Of a stretch of 64,000 nt of DNA, positions 33,241 to 40,732 are shown in pieces. The DNA is from Nonomuraea helvata. GTDB lineage: Bacteria; Actinomycetota; Actinomycetes; Streptosporangiales; Streptosporangiaceae. Within the stretch, counting starts at the first letter, position 1. Every line of letters starts with the position of its first letter. Position numbers and translations under genes: made by a program. The notes below the pieces were generated by a model. That model saw only the letters and a program-made list of their open reading frames with translations. It was not told where the DNA came from and did not search any database. The DNA lies in the NCBI RefSeq assembly GCF_039535785.1, contig NZ_BAAAXV010000005.1:682001-746000 (forward strand). The letters run 5' to 3'.

Positions 33241-34125
33241 ATGACCTTCCAAGAGCCGACCTTGCAGCTGTCGCACGGCAGCGGCGGCGAATCCACTGAG
33301 CGGGGCCGCACCGAACTGCAGGAGGCCCGAGCCTCGCAGGACCTGCCCGACCACGCGGAACTCGTGAAGTCCTACCCGGAGTTCGCCGAGGCGACATGCA
33401 CGTTCCTCAGCGGTTCCGTCACCCTGGGCTGGGGCAACGAGACCAGCGACATCGACGCCTTCATCATCACCCGCGAGCCGTTCGCGACGGAGACGAGCGA
33501 CCTGCTCTTCATCGAGCAGCGGGTCTCCACGGTGGATCCGGTCGCCTGGATCGCGGTCGGGCAACTCGGCCCCTACAGGGCTGACATCGAGATCTGGCAC
33601 GAGGCCCAGGTCGACGAGCTGGTCAAGCGCTTCGCGCGGACAGGCACCGGGCACTACCGCGGCTACAACGGCCCCTTCGGGGTGGCCGAGCGGGAGCTGT
33701 TCTACCGGCTCAGGGTCGGCGTCCCGCTGAGCGGCGAGGACTGGTGGCAGGAGAAGAAGGAGGCCATCCTCACCTCGGACTACCGGCTCTGGCTGGCGGA
33801 GGAGATCAAGAACTCCGTCGAGAACCGGCTGGAGGACGCCGTCGGCATGCTGAGCGCCGGGGATCACGAGTCGGCCGTGCTGGCCGGCTACGACGCCTTC
33901 ACCAAGGCCCTGGCCGCGCTGCTGGCCACTTACGGCGACTTCTCCCAGCAGCCGAAGTGGCTCTACCGGCGGCTGCAGAAGTACACCCCCGACGAGATCA
34001 CGGTCGAGGACGCGTGGAAGGTGCTCAGCAAGGCTGGCTGCTACGAGGCGCCGGGCAAGTGGGTGGAGAACGTCACCGACATCGCCGCCCGCCTCATCCT
34101 CGCGGTCGAACAGCGCATGAGCTGA
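33241..34125 (+). CDS. Pol-beta-type nucleotidyltransferase with C-terminal helical domain
   Basis: A 294-residue protein whose residues 55-80 read FLSGSVTLGWGNETSDIDAFIIT, the GSxxxGxxxxSDID signature of minimal nucleotidyltransferases; the third acidic ligand is probably in RADIEIW. The C-terminal half is helical and HEPN-like (RLEDAVGMLSAGDHESAVLAGYDAFTKALAALLA). In RiPP clusters, proteins like this accompany HprK-like kinases and PqqD proteins. It could attach a nucleotide to the product or precursor, which is attractive in a nucleoside cluster but unproven. The family also includes antibiotic-inactivating enzymes, so self-resistance is an alternative. Confidence 0.7.
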   Translation: MTFQEPTLQLSHGSGGESTERGRTELQEARASQDLPDHAELVKSYPEFAEATCTFLSGSVTLGWGNETSDIDAFIITREPFATETSDLLFIEQRVSTVDPVAWIAVGQLGPYRADIEIWHEAQVDELVKRFARTGTGHYRGYNGPFGVAERELFYRLRVGVPLSGEDWWQEKKEAILTSDYRLWLAEEIKNSVENRLEDAVGMLSAGDHESAVLAGYDAFTKALAALLATYGDFSQQPKWLYRRLQKYTPDEITVEDAWKVLSKAGCYEAPGKWVENVTDIAARLILAVEQRMS

Positions 34126-34164
34126 CGGGCCGCACCGTTGCGCGCAGCGAACCTCTGGGGAGCC

Positions 34165-35406
34165 ATGCGGCTGCGTCTGGCCGTACTCGCGGGAAGGGCC
34201 TGCGCGGCCTACTTCCGGGCCGCCTCCCTGCCGGGGAGCGGAACGATAGCGGGCCGGGTGGTGCTGGCTCTCGCGCCGGACGCGCTCCTGCGGCTGACGG
34301 CCTCCCGGGCCGTGGTGCTGGTCAGCGGCACCAACGGGAAGACCACCACGACCAGGATGATCTGCGAGGCGCTTCGCGGGACCGGCCGGGTGGCCAGCAA
34401 CGACACCGGCGCGAACATGCCCGCCGGGCTGGTCACAGCGCTGGTCCTGCAGCGGCGGACCGGCTACGCGGTGCTCGAAGTGGACGAGCGCTACCTGGCG
34501 CTCGCCTGCGCGCAGACCCGTCCGGCGGCTGTCGTCCTGCTCAACCTGAGCAGGGACCAGCTGGACAGGAACCCGGAGACGGCCCTCGTCGCCCGGGCGT
34601 GGCGGGAGATCCCGCACGGCCCGGCGACGAGGGTGGTGGCCAACTGCGATGACCCGAACGTCTACTGGGCAGCGGCGCGTTCTCCCCTGGTCACGTGGGT
34701 CTCGATGGGGGATGCCTGGCACGACGCGTGGTGGTGCCCGGCCTGCGGCCAGCCGCTGACCAGGGAGGCGTCCGGTACCTGGGCCTGTCTGGGCTGCGGG
34801 CTCGAACGTCCCGACCCTGACTGGCTGGCCGAGGGGCGCTGCGTGACCTGCGTGCGCACGGGCGAATCGTACAAGCCGGAGCTCAGGCTGCCGGGGCGGG
34901 TCAACGTCGCCAACGCCGCCATGGCCCTGGCCGTGGCCGCCTCGCTCGGGCAGCCCGTGGAGCCGACGGTGACCGCGCTGGAAGGCGTCGAGTCGATCGC
35001 CGGGCGCTACGGCGTCACGGAGATGTGCGGCAGGCGCGTCCGGCTGCTGCTGGCCAAGAATCCCGCGAGCTGGGCGGAGATCTTCCGCATGATCAAGCAT
35101 TCGCCCGGGGTCCTGCTCGTGCTCAACGCCCGCGAGCTGGACGGCCAGGACACGTCCTGGATCTGGGACGTCGACTTCCGTGAGCTGGCGGGCCAGACGG
35201 TGCTGGTCACCGGGGAGCGCCGGCTGGATCTCGCGGTACGGCTGGACCTGGCCGAGGTCGAGTTCAAGCTCGTGTCCTCGCTGGAGGAGGCGTGCGCCCT
35301 TGCGCCGACCGGCCCGCTCGACGTCGTGGCGAACTACACCGCGTTCCTCGACCTGGTCAGGCGGTTCGGGCCGGGCTCCACTCGGACATGGTCCCGCCGG
35401 ACTTGA
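34165..35406 (+). CDS. MurT-like Mur ligase with zinc ribbon
   Basis: Mur ligases join an amino acid or amine to a carboxylate via an acyl phosphate. The 413-residue protein has the P-loop VLVSGTNGKTTTTRM, the MurT-typical LEVDERYLAL and LLNLSRDQLDR, and a four-Cys ribbon (WCPACGQP then WACLGCGLE) inserted in the central domain as in MurT. MurT normally acts with the glutaminase GatD to amidate lipid II; no gatD is present. A role in amide formation in the cluster is therefore plausible. ATG 34165 is used; TTG 34138 in frame would add nine residues. It ends convergently with the YfiH gene. Confidence 0.8.
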   Translation: MRLRLAVLAGRACAAYFRAASLPGSGTIAGRVVLALAPDALLRLTASRAVVLVSGTNGKTTTTRMICEALRGTGRVASNDTGANMPAGLVTALVLQRRTGYAVLEVDERYLALACAQTRPAAVVLLNLSRDQLDRNPETALVARAWREIPHGPATRVVANCDDPNVYWAAARSPLVTWVSMGDAWHDAWWCPACGQPLTREASGTWACLGCGLERPDPDWLAEGRCVTCVRTGESYKPELRLPGRVNVANAAMALAVAASLGQPVEPTVTALEGVESIAGRYGVTEMCGRRVRLLLAKNPASWAEIFRMIKHSPGVLLVLNARELDGQDTSWIWDVDFRELAGQTVLVTGERRLDLAVRLDLAEVEFKLVSSLEEACALAPTGPLDVVANYTAFLDLVRRFGPGSTRTWSRRT

Positions 35407-35415
35407 CTCCGCTGG

Positions 35416-35456
35416 GCCCGCCAGACGTAGCCTCGCTACGCCCGCCAGACGTAGCC
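35416..35456. repeat. 17-bp direct repeat at a convergent gene junction
   Basis: GCCCGCCAGACGTAGCC occurs at 35416-35432 and again at 35440-35456. The second copy encodes the last residues of the YfiH protein (minus strand), so the first is a duplicate of that end just beyond its stop codon. Between them lies the dyad CGTAGC-CTC-GCTACG, which could act as a weak two-way terminator. Confidence 0.6.
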
Positions 35457-36149
35457 CGCGAAGTCGCCCGTCGGGCCTTCCCGTCGGTAGGAGTACAGGT
35501 CGGCGGACTCGACGGTGCACCGGCCGTCGTGGCGCACGTCGCCTACCCCCGACCGGCTGAGCTGCCCGGCGACGGCGGCGCGGAGATCGACTCCGGGCGT
35601 GCCCCGCCGGGTCGTCCCCCACGCCTCCGGGACCGCCGCGGCCGTCACCTCCCGGATCTCCACGGACACCTCGTAACACAGGACGCAGGCAGCGGGCCCG
35701 ATGAGCGCGGTCATCCGCGAGGGCACGGCGCCGCCCTTCTCCATGGCCGCCACCAGCGCGCTCACCACCCCGGCCGCGATCCCCATCCGACCGGCGTGCG
35801 CGGCTCCCACCAGGCCGGCCACCGGATCCGCCAGCAGCACGGGTGCGCAGTCGGCCACCAGGACGGCTATCGCCAGCCCGGCCCTGTCGGTCCAGGCGCC
35901 GTCAAGAGCGGGAGGCGTGTCGAGGAACGGCCCCGTGACGTGGCTGACGTCGGCGCCGTGCACCTGACGCAGGAACACCACCCGGTCCGGTGACAGACCG
36001 AAGCCGCGCGCCACGTCCGCGCGCCTCCGCCGCCTGACGGCGTCGGCCGCCCGTGTCCCCAGCCGCAGGACCTCCGCCGGGGAGAGGCTCACCCCCGCGT
36101 GCCGGTCGGTGAACGCCATCCGGACGCCGCCGGCGGTCAGCGTGATCAT
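35436..36149 (-). CDS. YfiH/LACC1-family protein (purine nucleoside phosphorylase/adenosine deaminase type)
   Basis: Members of this family (formerly multicopper oxidase or laccase domain) have purine nucleoside phosphorylase, adenosine deaminase and methylthioadenosine phosphorylase activity. The 237-residue protein keeps the metal-site segments FLRQVHGADV, VLVADCAPVLLADP, GAAHAGRMG (usually AHAGWRG) and IGPAACVLCYEV with the Cys and a nearby acidic residue. ATG overlaps the iclR stop by four bases. In a locus that appears to make an adenosine deaminase inhibitor, an adenosine-handling enzyme is notable. It is the last gene of the iclR-iclR-yfiH unit. Confidence 0.75.
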   Translation of the reverse strand: MITLTAGGVRMAFTDRHAGVSLSPAEVLRLGTRAADAVRRRRRADVARGFGLSPDRVVFLRQVHGADVSHVTGPFLDTPPALDGAWTDRAGLAIAVLVADCAPVLLADPVAGLVGAAHAGRMGIAAGVVSALVAAMEKGGAVPSRMTALIGPAACVLCYEVSVEIREVTAAAVPEAWGTTRRGTPGVDLRAAVAGQLSRSGVGDVRHDGRCTVESADLYSYRREGPTGDFAGYVWRA

Positions 36150-36976
36150 GGGGCGACCGGGTGGAAGGCGCCCCTGGGGCGGATCTTGGCGGCGGGCAGG
36201 CCGTCCTTGACCGCCGGACCGGCCGTCTCCACGAAGCCGAGGTCCTCCGAGATGCGCTGCGCTCCCTGGATGACCAGGCCGCGGAATGCCTGTCGCTGCT
36301 CGGCGCGCTCGGATCTGCGGGCGGGTGCCGCCAGCGTGACGCTGGCGCAGACCTTCCCCGTGGACATGCGGACCGGTGAGGAGACCGCCCACACTCCCCT
36401 GTCGAGCTCGTCGTCGCACGTGTCGTACCCGCGGGCACGGATGGCGGCCAGCCGTTCCATCACCTCGGGCGGGGTGCGCGGGGTCTCTTCCGTGAAGGGC
36501 GTGAGCGGGCGGGACTCCAGCAGTTGCAGCGTCAGCTGGTCGTCCAGGAAGGCCAGGATCGCGCGGGCGGCCGCGGCTGCGTGCAGCGGCATCTCCTGAC
36601 CGATGCGTACGAAGAGCCGCAGCGGGTGCCGCCCCTCGACCAGCGCGGTGCACACGGCCCGGTCCTCGAAGATCTCGGTGAGGAACACGGTCTCACCGGA
36701 CTGGTCGGCCAGAGCGCTCAGCTCGGGATGGGGTGGGACGAGCGACGGGTTGCGCTCGTTGCCATGCTCGATGAGCGCCCTGGCCTCGGCGCCCAGGAAG
36801 TACCGGCGGTTGGTGGGTGATCTGCTGAGGAACCGCTGCTCCTCCAGCACCGCGAGCAGACGGTGCATGCTGGCCAGCGGTATGTCCAGGGCCACGACCA
36901 GTTCCTGGAGGGTCATGCCCTCCTGTGACCGTGACACGGCCTGCAGCACGTTGAGAGCTCGGACGATCAGTTGCAT
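36146..36976 (-). CDS. IclR-family transcriptional regulator 1
   Basis: 276-residue regulator. N-terminal winged HTH: QLIVRALNVLQAVSRSQEGMTLQELVVALDIPLASMHRLLAVLEEQRFL, then the wing RSPTNRRYFLG. The effector domain carries ETVFLTEIFEDRAVCTALVEG and RARGYDTCDDELDRGVWAVSSPVR, the segment that lines the ligand pocket in IclR proteins. It is very similar to the relic at 5431 and to regulator 2 upstream (52-base gap). All three probably come from duplication within the cluster. Likely target is the TTTYCG-N5-CGGAAA palindrome (4203, 38091, 51227). Whether it represses or activates is unknown. Confidence 0.88.
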   Translation of the reverse strand: MQLIVRALNVLQAVSRSQEGMTLQELVVALDIPLASMHRLLAVLEEQRFLSRSPTNRRYFLGAEARALIEHGNERNPSLVPPHPELSALADQSGETVFLTEIFEDRAVCTALVEGRHPLRLFVRIGQEMPLHAAAAARAILAFLDDQLTLQLLESRPLTPFTEETPRTPPEVMERLAAIRARGYDTCDDELDRGVWAVSSPVRMSTGKVCASVTLAAPARRSERAEQRQAFRGLVIQGAQRISEDLGFVETAGPAVKDGLPAAKIRPRGAFHPVAP

Positions 36977-37028
36977 CTTCTCGACGTCCCCGTTTCGTGT
37001 TCGTGTGATGTCACGACGCCCTCGCCGG

Positions 37029-37985
37029 TCACGCGGTGTCGGCGTGGACGCCCGCCTCCTGAGGGTCGGCATGCTGCCAGCCGCCGCGGGCCGCGCTCAT
37101 TCTTAGGGCCAGCGGCGCCTGGCCGCTCTGGCGGCACGCCTCGGAGTTGCCCAGGTCCGCCCCGATCAGCTCCGCGGTGTCCAGGGCCAGATCGCGGATC
37201 CGCGCCCTGGTGCGTGAGCTGCCGACCTCCGACGCCGGCCCCGCCACGGAGATGGTGGCCACCAGGCGCTGCGCCGCGTCGCGAACCGGTGCCGACAGCG
37301 TCCAGATGCCCGGTTCCCACTCGTCGTAGCTGATGCCGTACCCGTGCTTCCTGGCCTCCTCGAGGTGACCCCACACCGCCTCGACCGAGACGGGGGTGCG
37401 CTCGGTGAAGTGGTGAAAGCGCCAGCCGCTCAGCAGGCGCCAGACCATCTGTTCGTCGAGATCGACCAGCAGCGTGCGGGCCGAGGTCGAGGCGTGCCAC
37501 GGCAGCTTCTCGCCGACCTGCACCGTGGAGGAGACTCCGGCGCCGCGCGTGCCGGTCGGATCCAGGCGCAGGGTGCACACGGCCCGGCCGCCGTACTGCT
37601 CGGCCACGATGACAGGATGGCCGGCCGTCTGGGCGAGTTCCTGAAGGTGCCGGTAGGCGATGCCGATCAGAGCGGGACGCCTGGTGGCTCCGAGACCGAT
37701 GTCGGCCGCGGACGGCCCGATGAAGTAGCGCCGGTTGCTCGGAGAGCGCACGATGAAGCCCTCTTCCTCAAGGGTGGGCAGCAGGCGGTGCACGCTCGCG
37801 ATCGGCGCCGCGACGACCGCGGACAGGTCCTGGAGCGTGAGCCCGCGATTCGCTCTGGCGAGTGCTCCCATGGTCTTGAGTGCCCGTACGAGTGGTTGCA
37901 CGATCTCGGCTCCGATCCAACAGTCAGGCGGGCTCCCGTTCTTCGTGGGCGACAGGGAGCTCGAATTATCGAGGCGGTCCGGCAC
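37029..37985 (-). CDS. IclR-family transcriptional regulator 2
   Basis: 318-residue regulator with the HTH VQPLVRALKTMGALARANRGLTLQDLSAVVAAPIASVHRLLPTLEEEGF, wing SPSNRRYFIGPSA, and effector motifs VAEQYGGRAVCTLRL and HGYGISYDEWEPGIWTLSAPVRD. ATG 37985 gives a 26-residue tail before the HTH; an in-frame GTG at VQPLVRAL would match the start of the relic at 5431. A copy of the operator-like palindrome lies about 105 bases upstream of the ATG, suggesting autoregulation. It is the first gene of the unit with regulator 1 and yfiH. Confidence 0.88.
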   Translation of the reverse strand: MPDRLDNSSSLSPTKNGSPPDCWIGAEIVQPLVRALKTMGALARANRGLTLQDLSAVVAAPIASVHRLLPTLEEEGFIVRSPSNRRYFIGPSAADIGLGATRRPALIGIAYRHLQELAQTAGHPVIVAEQYGGRAVCTLRLDPTGTRGAGVSSTVQVGEKLPWHASTSARTLLVDLDEQMVWRLLSGWRFHHFTERTPVSVEAVWGHLEEARKHGYGISYDEWEPGIWTLSAPVRDAAQRLVATISVAGPASEVGSSRTRARIRDLALDTAELIGADLGNSEACRQSGQAPLALRMSAARGGWQHADPQEAGVHADTA

Positions 37986-38289
37986 ATTAGCCAGATCAGG
38001 TCCATGGAAATGCGAGCGATCGCCAGGCGATTTCTATGCGGTGCAAAACAATGGATCGATCCGCTGACCCACGGCCAGTGGACGAGCACCTTTTCGCATG
38101 GCGGAAACCTCCCTTTCACTGCGGAAAGCCATGCTGCAACACGTCATCTCGCACGTCAAGGGGGAATCGCCACTATCCGACATGGAGCTGAAAATTCTCT
38201 TCATGACGGCACGCCGAGTACGCCGGACAAGTGACGGGGAGTTCCTTTCCGGATGCGGTATTAATTCGCCGGCAATACCGGCGGCCCGC
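37986..38289. promoter_or_regulatory. Promoter region of the iclR operon
   Basis: 304 bases between the iclR-2 start and the HAD stop, clearly less GC-rich than the genes. It contains the operator-like site at 38091-38107, a second half-site CTTTCACTGCGGAAAG at 38113-38128, and part of the terminator-like hairpin at 38278. No further gene is supported. Confidence 0.5.
38091..38107. promoter_or_regulatory. Operator-like palindrome upstream of the iclR operon (site 2 of 3)
   Basis: TTTTCGCATGGCGGAAA shares 14 of 17 bases with the site upstream of pepM (4203) and has the same TTTYCG-N5-CGGAAA layout as the site upstream of pyrF (51227). It is about 105 bases before the regulator 2 start. Assignment to an IclR protein is inference from co-occurrence and from the TTTCC/GGAAA half-sites. 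Confidence 0.6.
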
Positions 38290-38312
38290 CTACCCGGTGA
38301 ACGGGCCGCCGG
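38278..38312 (-). terminator. Terminator-like hairpin at the end of the hisG-HAD unit
   Basis: A perfect 11-bp stem, CCGGCGGCCCG with CGGGCCGCCGG, and a 13-base loop that contains the HAD stop codon. On the minus strand it is followed by TATTGCCGGCGAATTAAT, AT-richer but without a U-run. It closes the purC-SDR-hisG-HAD operon. Confidence 0.5.
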
Positions 38313-39093
38313 CCGCCATCCGGTCCAGCCACGTCGCGACGCCGTCATCGTCGTTGGACCCGGTCACCTCGGCGACCGCCGCGAGTACGTCCGGATGCGC
38401 GTTGGCCACCGCCACCGCGCGTCCCGCCCACAGCAGCATGGGGAGGTCGTTGGGCATGTCGCCGAAAGCGATCACGTCCCCGCTGCCGAACCCAGCCGCC
38501 AGCGCCAGCCGCTCGAGCGCCCGCGCCTTGGTCACCCCCCGCCGCATGACCTCGCAGAACAGGTTCGCCGAAATGGTGACCTCGAAGTCGGGCAGCAGGG
38601 CGCGGACCTCCGCGAAGTAGCCCCCGGCCACCCCGTCGAGCTGGACCATCAGCTTCCCCGCGCCCTGCAGGAGCAGCGTCTCCTCCAACCGTCTGACGCG
38701 CAGCGCGTGCCGGCACAACGTGAGCGGGAGGTCGAAGCGCTCCTCGAGCACCATCTCCAGGCCGTGTTCCGCGCCCATGCGGACCTCGGGGAAGCGGCCG
38801 CGCAGCGCCAGGAGCGCGGACGTCACGTCGGTGCGGACCAGCGGGACGTACTCGACCACTTCGCCCCGCGCGAAGTCGTAGACCACCGATCCGTTCCCGC
38901 AGACGGCCACGGAGCGGTTGCCAAGTGCCGCGGCCACCTTGCGCGTGTCCCGTACGGGCCGGGCCGTCGCGATCACGAACAGGTGCCCCGCCTCCTGGAC
39001 GCGGCGGATCGCCGACCGGGTACGCGCCGACACCCGGCCAGAGGAGTCCAGCAGCGTCCCGTCCAAGTCACAGACGATCATCCGGCGCTTCAC
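38290..39093 (-). CDS. HAD-superfamily Cof-type phosphatase
   Basis: Phosphatase of 267 residues in the HAD-IIB group. Motif I is MIVCDLDGTLLDSSG with both catalytic Asp, motif II IATARPVRD, and the late acidic motif IAFGDMPNDLPML. The C2B cap lies between residues 85 and 190. It is the last gene of the operon with hisG and the coformycin-type SDR and SAICAR-synthetase homologue. The last step of coformycin formation is removal of the 5'-phosphate, so this is the natural candidate for that step. Broad-specificity nucleotide or sugar phosphatase is the family alternative. Confidence 0.85.
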   Translation of the reverse strand: MKRRMIVCDLDGTLLDSSGRVSARTRSAIRRVQEAGHLFVIATARPVRDTRKVAAALGNRSVAVCGNGSVVYDFARGEVVEYVPLVRTDVTSALLALRGRFPEVRMGAEHGLEMVLEERFDLPLTLCRHALRVRRLEETLLLQGAGKLMVQLDGVAGGYFAEVRALLPDFEVTISANLFCEVMRRGVTKARALERLALAAGFGSGDVIAFGDMPNDLPMLLWAGRAVAVANAHPDVLAAVAEVTGSNDDDGVATWLDRMAAGGPFTG

Positions 39094-39130
39094 GCGTCAT
39101 CCTCCCGACGGCCGGCGAAGGCGTACGGCG

Positions 39131-40018
39131 TTATGGTCCGACCTCTACGACCTTGCCCACCTCGGACTCGATGACGTCGATGGCCCCGGCTCTCAGCAGC
39201 CCGTCGATCATTTCTGGCAGCCCCTCGCGCAGGGCGAGCCCCTGCAGCACGAGCAGGTCGTCGTCGGCCAGGTCCACCCCCGCCCGCCAAGATCCGGCGG
39301 GCAGGTGCGGGCGCACCTCCCCCAGCCTGTGCCGGGGCGCCCGTACGGTCAGCAGGATACGCAGCGGCCCCCTGCTGGCGGCCACCAGCAGGCGCGCGAT
39401 GCCGCGGATCCGGTCCCGCTTGCCCGCGTCGGCCCACGCGGCCGGGCTGGCGATCACCTGCGGGGTGCAGGTCCTGATCGTCTCCAGGATCCGCAGCCCG
39501 TTGTTCCTGAGCGAGGCGCCGGTCTCGACCACGTCGATCACGGCGTCGGCGAGTTCGGGGATCTTCGCCTCGGTGGCACCGTAGGAGGGCACCAGTTCCA
39601 CGCGCGTCCCGGCGTCCCTGAAGAACCGGCGGGCCACGTTGAGGTACTCGCTGGCGACGCGGGTGCCGGGGCCGAGGTCCGCGACGCTGCTCGCCGGGTG
39701 CTCCTCGGGCACCGCCAGCACCAGCCGCCAGGGGGAATCGGTCACCTTGGCGTACGTGAAGGACTCCACGATCTCGACCTTGGCCGCGCAGTCCTCGATC
39801 CAGTCCGCGCCGGTCAGCCCGGCGTCGAACAGCCCGCTCTCCACCACCAGGGGGATCTCACGCGGCTTGTAGAAGGAGACCTGCCCGGTGTCCCCGTAGG
39901 TGATGGTGCCGCGGTAGGAATGATCGGACGGGCGTTGTATGCGCAGGCCGGCCCGGGCGAAGAGGTCAAGCGTGCGCTTCTCCAGCGAGGATCCTCTGGG
40001 CAGGGCAAGGGAGATCAT
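39131..40018 (-). CDS. hisG: ATP phosphoribosyltransferase, long form (coformycin-type)
   Basis: Joins PRPP and ATP to give phosphoribosyl-ATP, the first step shared by histidine and the coformycin/pentostatin pathways. At 295 residues it has the long form with a C-terminal ACT-like regulatory domain. MISLALPRGSSLEKRTLDLF, DAGLTGADWIED, VASEYLNVARRFF, and SYGATEAKIPELADAVIDVVETGASLRNNGL are the expected motifs. The position in an operon with an SDR and a SAICAR-synthetase homologue matches the HisG-like gene penA of pentostatin clusters. A dedicated copy may escape histidine feedback; the C-terminal domain would need comparison with the housekeeping HisG. Confidence 0.9.
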   Translation of the reverse strand: MISLALPRGSSLEKRTLDLFARAGLRIQRPSDHSYRGTITYGDTGQVSFYKPREIPLVVESGLFDAGLTGADWIEDCAAKVEIVESFTYAKVTDSPWRLVLAVPEEHPASSVADLGPGTRVASEYLNVARRFFRDAGTRVELVPSYGATEAKIPELADAVIDVVETGASLRNNGLRILETIRTCTPQVIASPAAWADAGKRDRIRGIARLLVAASRGPLRILLTVRAPRHRLGEVRPHLPAGSWRAGVDLADDDLLVLQGLALREGLPEMIDGLLRAGAIDVIESEVGKVVEVGP

Positions 40019-40027
40019 GCGCGCTCC

Positions 40028-40732
40028 TCAGACGTACAACAGCCGATCGATGCCGGCGACCGGCGGGGGCAGGGGCTGGGCGGGCCTGATCTCGATCTCA
40101 CCGACCACCAGGTCGCCGGGTACCCCGTCGATGATCGCGCCGACGCAGGCGGCGACCGAGGCGGTGGCCATCTTGTACGCGGCCTCGTCGCCGTCAAGGT
40201 TGGCGATGGCCCCCGGCGACACGAGGCATGCGCGCACGCCGTGCTTGCGCTCCTCCAGGAGGAGAGTCTCCACGAAAGCCTTCATCGCCGCCTTGGTCGC
40301 GCTGTATGCGGCGCCGCCCTCGAAGTAGTGGGTGCCGGCATGGCTGCCCATGAACACGAACTGGCCCCGGGCGGCGCGGATGGCGGGCAGCAGGGCCTTG
40401 GTCAAGTGGAAGCTCGCGCTCAGGTTCACCGCCATCAGCCGGTCCCAGTCGGGTTCCCGCAGCGACGCGATCGGGTCCCATACACGATCGACCGCGTTCG
40501 AGACGCAGACGTCGACCCGGCCGGCCTCGCTCACCGCCCGGCCGACGCCGCTCCTGATCTGCGCGGGGTCCGTCAGGTCGCACGCGTACTCCGTGAGCCA
40601 GTCCTCCCCGAGGAGGGTCCGGCCCAGCGCGAAGACACGATAGCCCCGCCGGTGCAGTTCCTCCGCGATGCTCTTCCCGCTGCCCCGGTTGACACCCGTG
40701 ACCAGCGCGACCGGCGCCTCATCCGAGCTCAT
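40028..40732 (-). CDS. cofA: Short-chain dehydrogenase, CofA/PenB-like (8-ketocoformycin phosphate reductase)
   Basis: In coformycin biosynthesis an NADPH-dependent SDR reduces the 8-keto group of 8-ketocoformycin 5'-phosphate. This 234-residue protein has the cofactor motif VALVTGVNRGSGKSIAEEL, an SNAVDR segment for NNAG, the catalytic Ser in FVFMGSHAGTH, and YSATKAAMK for YxxxK. It overlaps the SAICAR-synthetase homologue by 14 bases and precedes hisG. The order purC-like, SDR, hisG matches the three pentostatin genes, which is the main reason for the assignment. The name follows the coformycin system; function is inferred from context. Confidence 0.75.
   Translation of the reverse strand: MSSDEAPVALVTGVNRGSGKSIAEELHRRGYRVFALGRTLLGEDWLTEYACDLTDPAQIRSGVGRAVSEAGRVDVCVSNAVDRVWDPIASLREPDWDRLMAVNLSASFHLTKALLPAIRAARGQFVFMGSHAGTHYFEGGAAYSATKAAMKAFVETLLLEERKHGVRACLVSPGAIANLDGDEAAYKMATASVAACVGAIIDGVPGDLVVGEIEIRPAQPLPPPVAGIDRLLYV

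Noticed and set aside
25554..34125. Lasso peptide cluster
   Set aside because: PqqD, HprK and nucleotidyltransferase genes fit, but there is no transglutaminase-like protease, no asparagine-synthetase cyclase and no lasso-type precursor in the gaps.
38113..38128. CTTTCACTGCGGAAAG as a fourth full operator
   Set aside because: The half-sites are the same but the spacing is three bases shorter than in the three matching sites, so it is mentioned only as an accessory half-site.
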